DNA of 64,000 nucleotides from Verrucomicrobia bacterium S94 (GTDB lineage: Bacteria > Verrucomicrobiota > Kiritimatiellia > Kiritimatiellales > Pontiellaceae): assembly GCA_004299845.1 (NCBI GenBank), contig CP036201.1, forward strand, positions 1,922,001-1,986,000, read 5' to 3'. Of the stretch, positions 10,000 to 17,492 are shown one piece after another; within the stretch, counting starts at the first letter, position 1; the number at the start of each line of letters is the position of its first letter. The notes below the pieces were generated by a model. That model was given only the letters and a program-made list of their open reading frames with translations, was not told the DNA's origin and did not search any database. The translations under genes were made by a program, and so were the position numbers.

Positions 10000-11838
10000 T
10001 TATTCCACCGTTACAGATTTCGCGAGATTACGCGGCTGATCAATTTCACAGCCCCGCGCCGCCGCAATATGATAGGCCAGCAATTGAAGAGCAACCACGG
10101 TCGGAACCGGACAGATGGCCGGCGGACAATCCGGCACCACAATCACGTCTTCAAATCCTTCCGCAATGACTTCATCGCCTTCACTGACCACCGCAATCAC
10201 CGGCGCATTGCGGGCTTTGCACTCTTCAGCATTACCCAGCGTTTTGTCTTTGCCGGGAATATTGTTCAGCAGCGCAATCACCGGCGTATTCTCTTCGAGC
10301 AATGCAATTGGACCGTGCTTGAGTTCAGCGGCATGATACCCCTCGGCATGGACATAACTGATCTCCTTCAATTTCAGCGCACCTTCAAGCGCTACCGGAA
10401 AGAGATAGCCGCGCCCGATAAAAAATGCGTTATCACACCGGGCATATTTCCGGGCTACCGCTTTAATCGCATCGTTCTGTTTCAACACCTGCTCAACCAG
10501 TTCCGGCATACGTTGAACCCAGCGGGCGAACTGCGTTCCGTCATGTCCGGGCAGACGTCGCGTACGCGCGATTTTAAGTGCCATCATAAGCATCACCGAA
10601 ACCTGACACGTAAAGGCCTTTGTCGAAGCCACACCGATCTCCGGCCCCGCATGCAGATACACACCGCGACCGGTCTCACGGGCAATCGTTGAACCGACCA
10701 CATTACAGATACCCGCCACCAGTGCCCCTTTCTGCTTGGCCTCCCGTACGGCGGCCAGCGTATCGGCCGTTTCACCCGACTGACTGATCGCAATCACCAG
10801 ATCATTCGGTGTGATGATCGGATTGCGGTAGCGGAATTCCGCGGCCTGCTCCACCTCGGCATTCACGCCGGCCATCTCCTCAATGGCATATTCACCGACC
10901 ATGCCGGCATGCATCGATGTCCCGCAGCCGACCACAAGAACACGGTTGATCTGCGCGGCGTCGCGAGCGGAAAAATCGAGTCCGGAAAGAACCGCCGTTC
11001 CCATTTCAAAATCAAGACGACCGCGTATGGTATTGCGGATCGCCTGGGGCTGTTCAAACATCTCCTTCAGCATGAAGTGTTCAAATTCACCCTTTTCGGC
11101 GGCCCCTTCATCCCAGTCCATCTCGGTAACATCACGGCTCACCGGAGCCCGGTACACATTGCACATCTCCATGCCCTGATCGGTAATCACCGCCATATCG
11201 AAATCTTCCAGATAAACCGCATCACGGGTGTGCGGAATAATGGCGGATGCATCGCTGGCCACCAGCGTTTCATTGCGTCCCAGCCCAATGACAATCGGGC
11301 TGCCGCAACGGGCCACCACCAGTTTATTGGGCTCGTGATCGGTAATCACCACAATACCGTACGTCCCTTTCACCTGCTGAAGCGCTTCGCTCACCGCATC
11401 TTCAAGATTCCCTTTATAAAGAAAGGCCACCAGCTGAACCAGAACCTCGGAATCCGTATCGGAAACACACTTGATACCCTGCTGCTCCAACACCTTGCGA
11501 ATATCTTTATAATTTTCAATAATACCGTTATGCGCCAGCGCAAACCGGCCGGAGGCATCCACATGCGGATGAGCATTAATCTCATTCGGCGGACCATGCG
11601 TCGCCCAGCGGGTATGCCCGATACCCAGTGTCGAAGAGGTAATGGTTTCACTCGGCTGTGCAAAAACCTTTGTTCGGAGATCCGCAATTTTTCCGGGATT
11701 TTTAACAACATCAATCTTCCCGTTATACAGGCAGGCCACACCCGCCGAGTCATACCCCCGGTATTCCAGACGGCGCAGCCCGTCCACCAGAATATCGGCT
11801 GCTTTGCGTTTCCCGAAATATCCAACAATTCCGCACAT
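10000..11838 (-). CDS. glmS: Glutamine--fructose-6-phosphate aminotransferase (isomerizing)
   Basis: GlmS makes glucosamine-6-phosphate from fructose-6-phosphate and glutamine, feeding UDP-GlcNAc for wall and surface glycans. It has 612 residues. The N-terminal glutaminase starts MCGIVGYFGKRKA with Cys2 as nucleophile. Two SIS sugar-isomerase domains follow, with SQSGETADTLAA and HAEGYHAAELKHGPIALL, and it ends DQPRNLAKSVTVE. I see no glmS ribozyme-like leader. The 200-nt spacer before it carries an imperfect inverted repeat. This copy may be dedicated to the polysaccharide operon. Confidence 0.97.
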   Translation of the reverse strand: MCGIVGYFGKRKAADILVDGLRRLEYRGYDSAGVACLYNGKIDVVKNPGKIADLRTKVFAQPSETITSSTLGIGHTRWATHGPPNEINAHPHVDASGRFALAHNGIIENYKDIRKVLEQQGIKCVSDTDSEVLVQLVAFLYKGNLEDAVSEALQQVKGTYGIVVITDHEPNKLVVARCGSPIVIGLGRNETLVASDASAIIPHTRDAVYLEDFDMAVITDQGMEMCNVYRAPVSRDVTEMDWDEGAAEKGEFEHFMLKEMFEQPQAIRNTIRGRLDFEMGTAVLSGLDFSARDAAQINRVLVVGCGTSMHAGMVGEYAIEEMAGVNAEVEQAAEFRYRNPIITPNDLVIAISQSGETADTLAAVREAKQKGALVAGICNVVGSTIARETGRGVYLHAGPEIGVASTKAFTCQVSVMLMMALKIARTRRLPGHDGTQFARWVQRMPELVEQVLKQNDAIKAVARKYARCDNAFFIGRGYLFPVALEGALKLKEISYVHAEGYHAAELKHGPIALLEENTPVIALLNNIPGKDKTLGNAEECKARNAPVIAVVSEGDEVIAEGFEDVIVVPDCPPAICPVPTVVALQLLAYHIAAARGCEIDQPRNLAKSVTVE

Positions 11839-12038
11839 GATTTATTCCCTCATCTTATCGATTTCTTAAAAACTTCCGGTTTCCTGAACCCTATAGGATC
11901 AGTTTCACCAATTGCGCTAACAATTAACGCCAAAATTGCACGCTGCCGCCCCTGGTCGATCGGGGTACAAACCGAAACCTTCCTGCGTTATTCAATTGTG
12001 GTAAATATCCAGCCATCGGATATTTTCCGGTCGGTAAT
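11839..12038 (-). other. 200-nt leader between the NusG-like gene and glmS with an imperfect inverted repeat
   Basis: No gene is visible here. On the minus strand, CAATTTTGGCGTTAA and TTAGCGCAATTG (about 11917-11948) form an imperfect inverted repeat. A GC-rich CCCC/CGGGG pair lies at about 11949-11966. The NusG-like factor gene is immediately upstream, so this leader is a reasonable place for it to load on RNA polymerase. I cannot identify a known ops-type element. Confidence 0.35.
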
Positions 12039-12581
12039 TCAGTCGGATCCCAACCGGAGTCTATTGCGATGCTCTAGCGCGGAAGTCGGAAACTGCGCCT
12101 CAACCATGGTGCCCAGCATTTCCAGCAGAACCGCAACGCGATCCTCCGCCGGCATCACTTTGATCACTTTCACCTTCAGCCCGCGCATCGAACCTTCCAG
12201 AATGGTGGTTTCCTCTCCCACTTCCAGCGGAGCACCGGCATCAACCGTCCCATCTTCATCCAGGTCCCGGCGGATCGACTCGATAACGTCATCCGGGATC
12301 GGCACATACCGTTCATTAAAAAGAGGAATGGTCAGCACACCGGTCGAATACGCAATCGCGCGCTGCTTTTCAGCCATATCAAAGCGCACAAAAAAATACC
12401 CCGGAAACATCGCTTCCTGAAACCAGACTGCCCCGCGCTTTGTTTTTCGCCGAAAACGAATCAGCGGACAGAAAACCTCAAGCCCCTGCTGCGCCGCAAT
12501 GGTCGACGCCGCAATCCGCTCCTTTTTCGGTTTAGAACGTACCACGAACCAATGCTGACCCTCTGGAAAATTCAACATCAT
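12039..12581 (-). CDS. NusG-like (RfaH/UpxY-type) transcription antitermination factor
   Basis: This 180-residue NusG paralogue has an NGN domain at about residues 8-110 (HWFVVRSKPKKE, then FPGYFFVRFDM). A KOW-containing C-terminal domain at about 125-175 begins LEVGEETTILEGSMRGLKV. Proteins of this type let polymerase read through long polysaccharide operons. It follows the GbsR-like gene by 3 nt and precedes about 11 kb of sugar and sulfate genes, which is the usual setting for specialised NusG paralogues rather than housekeeping NusG, which sits with ribosomal genes. The exact subgroup is uncertain. Confidence 0.85.
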   Translation of the reverse strand: MMLNFPEGQHWFVVRSKPKKERIAASTIAAQQGLEVFCPLIRFRRKTKRGAVWFQEAMFPGYFFVRFDMAEKQRAIAYSTGVLTIPLFNERYVPIPDDVIESIRRDLDEDGTVDAGAPLEVGEETTILEGSMRGLKVKVIKVMPAEDRVAVLLEMLGTMVEAQFPTSALEHRNRLRLGSD

Positions 12582-12584
12582 GCT

Positions 12585-13082
12585 TTATTTCCCAATGAGC
12601 TTCAAAATCAGCGGCAGCGTTTTCCCTGCCCGATACTGCCAGTTTTCCAGCAGCTCCACTTTTTCAGTAAGTGCAGCCTTATCGGCCGATTCACAGTCAT
12701 CCAGCAGCTCCCGAATACGAACCAGCCGATCTTCGCCACTGGCTACATGCGGCTGAATCTGCTCCTTCGCAAAACCGGCGGCTATTTTTCGAAGCGACGT
12801 TTCAGCCACATAATAATCCTTCCGGTCCCCGGGCACGTAAACCGTCCGGATGGCTCCGAATGAACGTAGAATTCTGAGTCCCTGACTGGTGGAACCCTTA
12901 CTGATGTTAAGACGTACGCGACAATCATCGAGACACAGCGGAGCGGTCGAAATAAACAGCAGACCATAAATCTCCCCCACCGACCGCGGAAGATTCAGCA
13001 GATCGGCCACCCGGACAAAAAGCGCAATGACTTCGCTCTCAAATTCATCCAGCGCCCGGACTTTTCCCTCAACGTCATTCAT
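12585..13082 (-). CDS. GbsR/MarR-type winged-helix transcriptional regulator
   Basis: The 165-residue protein resembles the GbsR branch of MarR-like regulators. SVGEIYGLLFISTAPLCLDD is followed by a winged helix with LNISKGSTSQGLRILRSFGA as recognition region (about residues 33-75), a wing ending VYVPGDRKDYYVAE, and a C-terminal dimerisation helix. A perfect 7-bp inverted repeat lies 3 nt before the start codon, which suggests autoregulation. As first gene of the operon it probably controls the polysaccharide cluster. The ligand is unknown. Confidence 0.8.
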   Translation of the reverse strand: MNDVEGKVRALDEFESEVIALFVRVADLLNLPRSVGEIYGLLFISTAPLCLDDCRVRLNISKGSTSQGLRILRSFGAIRTVYVPGDRKDYYVAETSLRKIAAGFAKEQIQPHVASGEDRLVRIRELLDDCESADKAALTEKVELLENWQYRAGKTLPLILKLIGK

Positions 13083-13084
13083 AG

Positions 13085-13104
13085 TGTTCAGAAAATACTG
13101 AACA
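13085..13104. promoter_or_regulatory. Palindromic operator candidate before the GbsR-like gene
   Basis: TGTTCAG-AAAATA-CTGAACA is a perfect 7-bp inverted repeat with a 6-bp spacer. It ends 3 nt before the ATG of the GbsR/MarR-type regulator. A dimeric winged-helix regulator bound here would block its own promoter or translation start. The symmetry is seen directly; the identity of the binder is inferred from position. Confidence 0.55.
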
Positions 13105-13209
13105 ATCCGGGCTTTGCAACCGACAACTTGTTCTATTTATGTGAGCGGTTTCAGTCAATCCGTCGGCTGATACCAAACGTTAAAACTATCCGGTATAAAT
13201 TTGATCCCT

Positions 13210-13278
13210 CGCAAAGGCGCTGAGGACGCAGAGAAATTCAGTCATAAACGGCTCCGCGCGCTCTGCGTCGCTGCGCGG
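13210..13278. repeat. Imperfect inverted repeat of the GACGCAGAG/CTCTGCGTC type
   Basis: The left arm CGCAAAGGCGCTGAGGACGC (continuing AGAG) and the right arm CTCTGCGTCGCTGCGCGG are imperfect reverse complements with a perfect 9-bp core, separated by about 27 bp. Sequences of this appearance recur as dispersed intergenic repeats in many bacterial genomes. Only one copy is seen in this window, so the dispersed nature is from general knowledge. Confidence 0.5.
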
Positions 13279-13510
13279 AATAACGCTGTCGTTAAGACCG
13301 GAATGTTTTAGTAAATGGTATGAGTACAGAAAGATCACCGCACCATTCGCACACAAAATGCGCAGGTCCTTCTCCCCTTTTCCGTTTTTCCGGACTTCTT
13401 TGCCACGCAGAATCGGCAGCTGATGAGATCTATGCGGTCAATTACGGAACGCACCGGTTAATCCCATCCTCCCGTTTGCCGTATGACAAAACACTCCGGA
13501 GTATTCACGT

Positions 13511-13648
13511 CTAATGCCGGGCTTTCACGACCGCCAAAGCGGAAAGATAGGATTCAAAATAATCCGATAATACTTCCAGATTACCTTTTGCCGGGGTTTT
13601 AGCCGGCTTATTTCCCCGTTTTACTTTCTGTTTATTCTTCCTTTTCAT
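13511..13648 (-). CDS. Small basic protein downstream of flgK, unknown
   Basis: A 45-codon frame starts ATGAAAAGGAAGAATAAACA with AAGGAAA about 7 nt upstream, 18 nt after the flgK stop. The product has a Lys/Arg-rich first 21 residues (MKRKNKQKVKRGNKPAKTPA) and then a short amphipathic segment, NLEVLSDYFESYLSALAVV. I do not recognise it. It is the last frame of the flgF-flgK operon, where flgL usually lies. The ribosome-binding site and tight spacing favour a real gene, but its small size leaves doubt. Confidence 0.45.
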   Translation of the reverse strand: MKRKNKQKVKRGNKPAKTPAKGNLEVLSDYFESYLSALAVVKARH

Positions 13649-13666
13649 AACCGGTTTTCCTTTTTA

Positions 13667-15055
13667 TTAACGTCCGAGGTCAATAAGCGTGTCCAGCAGG
13701 CTGTTTGCCGTAGACATTACACGTGCACAGGCTTCATAGGCTTTCTGAGCACTCATCAGATTCAAAAGCTCCTCATCGAGATTAACGCCGGAGACAGAAA
13801 GCATCTGGTTGTCGAACATTTCAACGACTCCCGCACTGCTGGCCGCCAGTTGCGTCTCTTCATTCACGGCACCCCCGAGCGTGGTTTCAACCTGTATCCA
13901 GAAACCGGACAGCGATTGCCCGTCCAGTCCACTGAGCGCCCCTTCTAATGTATCGGAAAGCAGCAGTCCTGCCGTATTATCCCCTGCATTGGGAACCGGC
14001 GGCGGACCGTCATCGGCGCGTGTAGCCGCCAAAGCCACCCGCTCAGGCCGGGCCCCCATCGGATCGGCCGGATCATAAAGACTGACATCCACAGCAATAT
14101 CGCCCGCATCCGTTCCGGTAAAAAATGTGTAGCCCAGGTCGGCTGGACGTTCACCGTTCAGATTGTAGGCATTGTCAAAAACAGCGTTCACCTCCGCAAT
14201 CAGTGTTCCGGCCAGACTATTGAGCTGATCCTGCAGTGCCACTGCGGTATCTGCCGCAGCCCCCCGGGCCGCCAGTTTTCCACCGGTAACGGCCGCTGTA
14301 ATATCCGTGCCCCCCACGGAGAACGTATCTGCGGCGTCCACAGCCAGTTCCTGCCGGCTGAGCCCATCTGCGGAAACAAGCTCCTGCCCGCCCAGCGTAA
14401 TCCCGTAGTCCGGCGAAACAGTCACATTCGCCTGCAAGGCCAGTTCCTGCACCAGCTGATCGCGCTCATCCAGCAGGTCCGGAACAGACCGTCCCGCCGC
14501 TTCCGCACGGGTGATATTACGATTTAAATCCTGCAGTTGAGCCGCCAGCGCATTGAATTCACCGACGGCATCCTCCATGGAGCCCCACAGAGACTCTACC
14601 TGAGCCAGCGCGCTATCGAGCTGATTGAACTCCGACGCAAGCGTAGAAGCACTTTGCAGCAATACCGTGCGCGCCGCCAGATCCTCCGGTGAAGCCGCTG
14701 CATCCTGCAGTGCCGCTTCGAAATCCGCAAGCGCCTGGTCCAGCCCTCCGGCCCCGCCTCCGAGCAGTGATTCCAGATCCGAAAGATAGGTCGACATTTC
14801 TGAATGATAACCGGCATTCGGCAACTCCTGCAAAAGCGCGTTGCGTCCCATGATATTATAGATCCGGACCACCTCCCCGGACTGAACGCCGGTACCCAGT
14901 CCTTCATCCGGAATACCGGTTTCAAGCTCAAGCGAACGACGGCTGTAGCCGTCTGTATTTACATTCGCAATATTATTGCTGAAGACATTAATCTGATTCT
15001 GATAGGCCCGAAGTCCACTACCGCTCAGCTGGAGAAGATCATTTAAACCAGACAT
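13667..15055 (-). CDS. flgK: Flagellar hook-filament junction protein FlgK (HAP1)
   Basis: FlgK forms the first junction ring between hook and filament. The N-terminus LLQLSGSGLRAYQNQINVFSN with NNIANVNTDGYSRR (residues 28-41) is the FlgK helical signature. The C-terminus VSGVNLDEELLNLMSAQKAY plus NSLLDTLIDLGR is the matching coiled-coil end. At 462 residues it is slightly short for the family, because the central variable domain is reduced. It follows flgN by 6 nt. The partner flgL is not found in the window. Confidence 0.95.
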   Translation of the reverse strand: MSGLNDLLQLSGSGLRAYQNQINVFSNNIANVNTDGYSRRSLELETGIPDEGLGTGVQSGEVVRIYNIMGRNALLQELPNAGYHSEMSTYLSDLESLLGGGAGGLDQALADFEAALQDAAASPEDLAARTVLLQSASTLASEFNQLDSALAQVESLWGSMEDAVGEFNALAAQLQDLNRNITRAEAAGRSVPDLLDERDQLVQELALQANVTVSPDYGITLGGQELVSADGLSRQELAVDAADTFSVGGTDITAAVTGGKLAARGAAADTAVALQDQLNSLAGTLIAEVNAVFDNAYNLNGERPADLGYTFFTGTDAGDIAVDVSLYDPADPMGARPERVALAATRADDGPPPVPNAGDNTAGLLLSDTLEGALSGLDGQSLSGFWIQVETTLGGAVNEETQLAASSAGVVEMFDNQMLSVSGVNLDEELLNLMSAQKAYEACARVMSTANSLLDTLIDLGR

Positions 15056-15061
15056 ATCGCT

Positions 15062-15442
15062 TTACCCCTGCTGACTCACGAGTATCGGCGCTCTTCGAAC
15101 AACAACCGTTCCGTTGCCGGAATAGATCGGAGATTCAGCGCCTCCAAGATGCGACAGCGTCTGCCCCACCACCTCCAGAAACCGCTGAGCCAGGGCTCGA
15201 TTGGCCTGCACAACCCTCAGACTGCGCCTGAGCAGCTGACGTATTTCCGGATTCGTACAGACGATGTCTTTCAGCCCCGGCCCTTCATTCTGCTGAACGC
15301 AGGCAAATTCTTCCAGCAGCTCCTCCTGTATGGAGAGCTGATTCCAGATTGCATCCGTATCGCGGGCCAGCAGGCTTTGCTGCAGGTCTTCCGCCGCAGT
15401 TGCCAGCGCGCGGACCCGGGTCGTCAGATCAAGATCAGTCAT
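15062..15442 (-). CDS. flgN: FlgN-like export chaperone
   Basis: This 126-residue, wholly helical protein lies directly upstream of flgK in the operon, the usual site of FlgN, which escorts FlgK/FlgL to the export gate. It has the leucine-rich amphipathic repeats of the family (LATAAEDLQQSLLARDTDAI, RQLLRRSLRVVQANRALAQR) but no strict motif. The assignment rests mainly on position, size and helix pattern. Confidence 0.65.
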   Translation of the reverse strand: MTDLDLTTRVRALATAAEDLQQSLLARDTDAIWNQLSIQEELLEEFACVQQNEGPGLKDIVCTNPEIRQLLRRSLRVVQANRALAQRFLEVVGQTLSHLGGAESPIYSGNGTVVVRRAPILVSQQG

Positions 15443-15459
15443 TGAATTCCTCCCGTTTT

Positions 15460-15726
15460 CTACAGATTTGCAGAAAGCTTTGCATAGATGTTTTCGGCAA
15501 TACCGATATCGCTTTCCCGTGCCATTTGATCGGCGGTTTGCTCTAAGGCATAACTTAAAGCCGATCCGGAGTGCCCCTCGGCATTTTCAAGCATGCCCTG
15601 CATGCCCTCTTTGAGCAGAATCTTCAGAAACATGCCCTCCACACCATCACAGGCCTCTTTCAGTTTCTGATGATCCTGAAGTCCGGTCTGATCGGACCCA
15701 TTCATTGAAACAGCGGATATATTCAT
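15460..15726 (-). CDS. flgJ: Rod-binding protein, FlgJ N-terminal domain only
   Basis: FlgJ's N-terminal domain caps the growing rod. The 88-residue protein has the diagnostic pattern EGMFLKILLKEGM, followed by SALSYALEQTADQMARE and GIAENIYAKL. The muramidase domain found in gammaproteobacterial FlgJ is absent, as in many other phyla, so a separate wall hydrolase would be needed. It sits between flgI and flgN. Confidence 0.88.
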   Translation of the reverse strand: MNISAVSMNGSDQTGLQDHQKLKEACDGVEGMFLKILLKEGMQGMLENAEGHSGSALSYALEQTADQMARESDIGIAENIYAKLSANL

Positions 15727-15734
15727 TATTGCTC

Positions 15735-16478
15735 CTAAAGAGTTATGAGTTCCATCTGGAGCGCACCGAGATTCTGCAGCGCGTCGAGAATCGAAATTAA
15801 ATCACGCGGCGATGCGCCAAGCTGATTCAGCACATCGGCCAGTTCCTGCACACTGGTGGTGCGGGGCATAACCATAATTTTGGCGGTCTCATCCTCCACC
15901 TCGGTCTGTACATCCTCAATGACCACCGTCTCACCCGATCGGGAAAAAGCACCGGGCTGAGAAACCCCTTGAGTTGACCCCACCCGCACCGTCAGGTTGC
16001 CATGTGCAACAATCGCCGTACTGATCATGACGTCTCCGCCCAGCACCACAGTGCCGGTGCGCTCATTCACCACCACCCGGGCCCGGCGATCGGGCGTAAC
16101 CCGCAGGGATTCAATGGTTGAAATAAACTGACTCTCCAACCCGACCTCCAGCACATCTTCCGGGATGGTAACCCGTACTGTACCCGCATCCTCAGCGACC
16201 GATCCATTATGCGAAACCGAAGCAACCACCTCGGCAATCCGCTGGGCCGTAGTAAAGTCCGGCTGGCGCAGCACCAGCTCAAGCTTACCTTCCTTGATGA
16301 ATTCAACATCATGATCGAATTTCAACGTCGCTCCGTTGGGAATACGGCCAACAGTGGGAAAATTTTTGGTTTCGGTGGACCCGCCCGGCCCGCCTACTCC
16401 AACGCTGTATCCGCCGACCACCAGAGCACCCTGCGCAATGGCATAGGTTTTTCCATCCGGATCCAGCAGCGGCGTCAT
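15735..16478 (-). CDS. flgI: P-ring protein FlgI, C-terminal fragment (frameshifted)
   Basis: This frame carries the distal two thirds of FlgI: LLDPDGKTYAIAQGALVVGG, later VVVNERTGTVVLGGDV, and the C-terminal DVLNQLGASPRDLISILDAL. It starts at an ATG overlapping the stop of the proximal fragment (TAATG). That ATG is an internal Met of normal FlgI, and the fragment has no signal peptide. Adding one G to the G7 tract at 16487-16493 joins both parts as SLQGGVLLMTPLLD. As written, no full-length P-ring protein can be made without slippage. Confidence 0.9.
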   Translation of the reverse strand: MTPLLDPDGKTYAIAQGALVVGGYSVGVGGPGGSTETKNFPTVGRIPNGATLKFDHDVEFIKEGKLELVLRQPDFTTAQRIAEVVASVSHNGSVAEDAGTVRVTIPEDVLEVGLESQFISTIESLRVTPDRRARVVVNERTGTVVLGGDVMISTAIVAHGNLTVRVGSTQGVSQPGAFSRSGETVVIEDVQTEVEDETAKIMVMPRTTSVQELADVLNQLGASPRDLISILDALQNLGALQMELITL

Positions 16479-16873
16479 TAACAGAACCCCCCCTGCAACG
16501 ATGTGGCATCCCCCATAGAGGCCACCTGGACTCCTACCCGGTCACCTCTGCGATGAAACGGCTCTACCGATGCCGTAACCATGACCACCGCCACGTTTTT
16601 ACTGCTGATATCCCCCGAATCGATAAAGATATTAAAATTTTTCATCAGGTTCGAAACCGTCCGTTTCGCCAGCTCAATATCCTTATCTCCGGTCTTATTC
16701 AAACCGACCACCACGCCGTATCCAACCAGATCGATTCGTTCAACCCCCTGAATCCGGACCAGATCCTTGAGTCGAACCTGCGCGGTTCCGATCTGGGCAC
16801 TCACGGAAAATGCCGCCAGCAGCCAGACCAAAGCGCCTATCGGAAGCCATCGCTTCATCTTTTTATGCCTCAT
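16478..16873 (-). CDS. flgI: P-ring protein FlgI, N-terminal fragment (frameshifted)
   Basis: FlgI builds the periplasmic P-ring around the rod. This part has a signal peptide (KRWLPIGALVWLLAAFSVSA) and the family block RLKDLVRIQGVERIDLVGYG, then VVGLNKTGDKD and DRVGVQVASMGDATSLQGG. Reading ends prematurely (FC-stop) after a run of seven G on the coding strand. I start it at 16873; the earlier start overlaps flgH and lacks support. It follows flgH as expected. Confidence 0.9.
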   Translation of the reverse strand: MRHKKMKRWLPIGALVWLLAAFSVSAQIGTAQVRLKDLVRIQGVERIDLVGYGVVVGLNKTGDKDIELAKRTVSNLMKNFNIFIDSGDISSKNVAVVMVTASVEPFHRRGDRVGVQVASMGDATSLQGGFC

Positions 16874-16890
16874 GATATTTCCACCGATTC

Positions 16891-17484
16891 TTAAAACGGG
16901 ATAATCCAATCCAGCGTACGCGAGAACAGACCTTTGCGTTGGCTCTTTCCAAACTCACCGATCGTTTCATACGTAATCGCCGCCCCGGCAATCCGGGAGG
17001 AAAGTACCGTATTCGAGCGGCTGATATCATCAGGCCGGATCATTCCGGTGAGCGTGAACAGAATAATGTCACCGTCGATATTCACCTTCCGGTCACCCGA
17101 AATCATCAAATTGCCGTTCGGTAGCTTTTCGGTAATATGCACCGTAATCGATGCGGAAAATGCATCAGAGGTTGCTTTCCCTCCGGAAGCGGAATAATTC
17201 TTAGAAGCATTCACCGACCATTCGGGCAGTTTGAGTGCATCCCACATAGACTTTCCATTGGCCTCCATTCCGGGCAGATCGAACGACATGGTTCCATCAG
17301 CGGACTTGCTCCGGTCATTGGTTGCATCTTTCTGAACAGAGGATTGCTCCTCAATCGCCACCGTCACCAGATCGCCGACCTGACAGGCTGTACGGTCGGC
17401 ATACATCCTTTTGGCCAGACCGCCCTCCTCCGCCGATGCAGCTGCCGCTGCCGCAACGAGTACACATGCCATGATCCGTTTCAT
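16891..17484 (-). CDS. flgH: L-ring protein FlgH
   Basis: FlgH forms the outer-membrane L-ring. The 197-residue protein has a signal peptide (MKRIMACVLVAAAAAASA), then ADRTACQVGDLVTVAIEEQS, the ASGGKATSDAFSASITVHIT region, LPNGNLMISGDRKVNIDGD and SGMIRPDDIS-like sequence (LTGMIRPDDISRSNTVLSSR). Unlike the classical lipoprotein FlgH, I see no lipobox Cys after the signal peptide, so outer-membrane anchoring may differ. Together with flgI and flgA it shows a diderm envelope. Confidence 0.94.
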   Translation of the reverse strand: MKRIMACVLVAAAAAASAEEGGLAKRMYADRTACQVGDLVTVAIEEQSSVQKDATNDRSKSADGTMSFDLPGMEANGKSMWDALKLPEWSVNASKNYSASGGKATSDAFSASITVHITEKLPNGNLMISGDRKVNIDGDIILFTLTGMIRPDDISRSNTVLSSRIAGAAITYETIGEFGKSQRKGLFSRTLDWIIPF

Positions 17485-17492
17485 AATTCCTC

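Larger units (their letters stand above)
13083..13510. other. 428-bp spacer without a convincing gene
   Basis: Apart from the operator at 13085-13104 and the inverted repeat at 13210-13278, I see no supported feature. A 64-codon plus-strand frame (13320-13514) has no recognisable content and no ribosome-binding site. The spacer separates the leftward polysaccharide operon from the end of the flgF-flgK flagellar operon. Confidence 0.5.

Noticed and set aside
9099-10169. 356-codon plus-strand open frame opposite cysQ
   Set aside because: Rich in His, Arg and Pro, as expected for the reverse complement of a real gene; no motif or ribosome-binding site.
11839-12038. glmS ribozyme
   Set aside because: I cannot trace the conserved core or pseudoknot, and the element is known mainly from Gram-positive lineages.
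10909-12420. Long 503-codon plus-strand open frame opposite glmS and the NusG-like gene
   Set aside because: It is antisense to two well-supported conserved genes, has no recognisable domain and an atypical composition; it is a shadow of their codon use.
13320-13514. 64-codon plus-strand ORF in the long spacer
   Set aside because: No ribosome-binding site, no motif, and it ends within the small ORF on the other strand.
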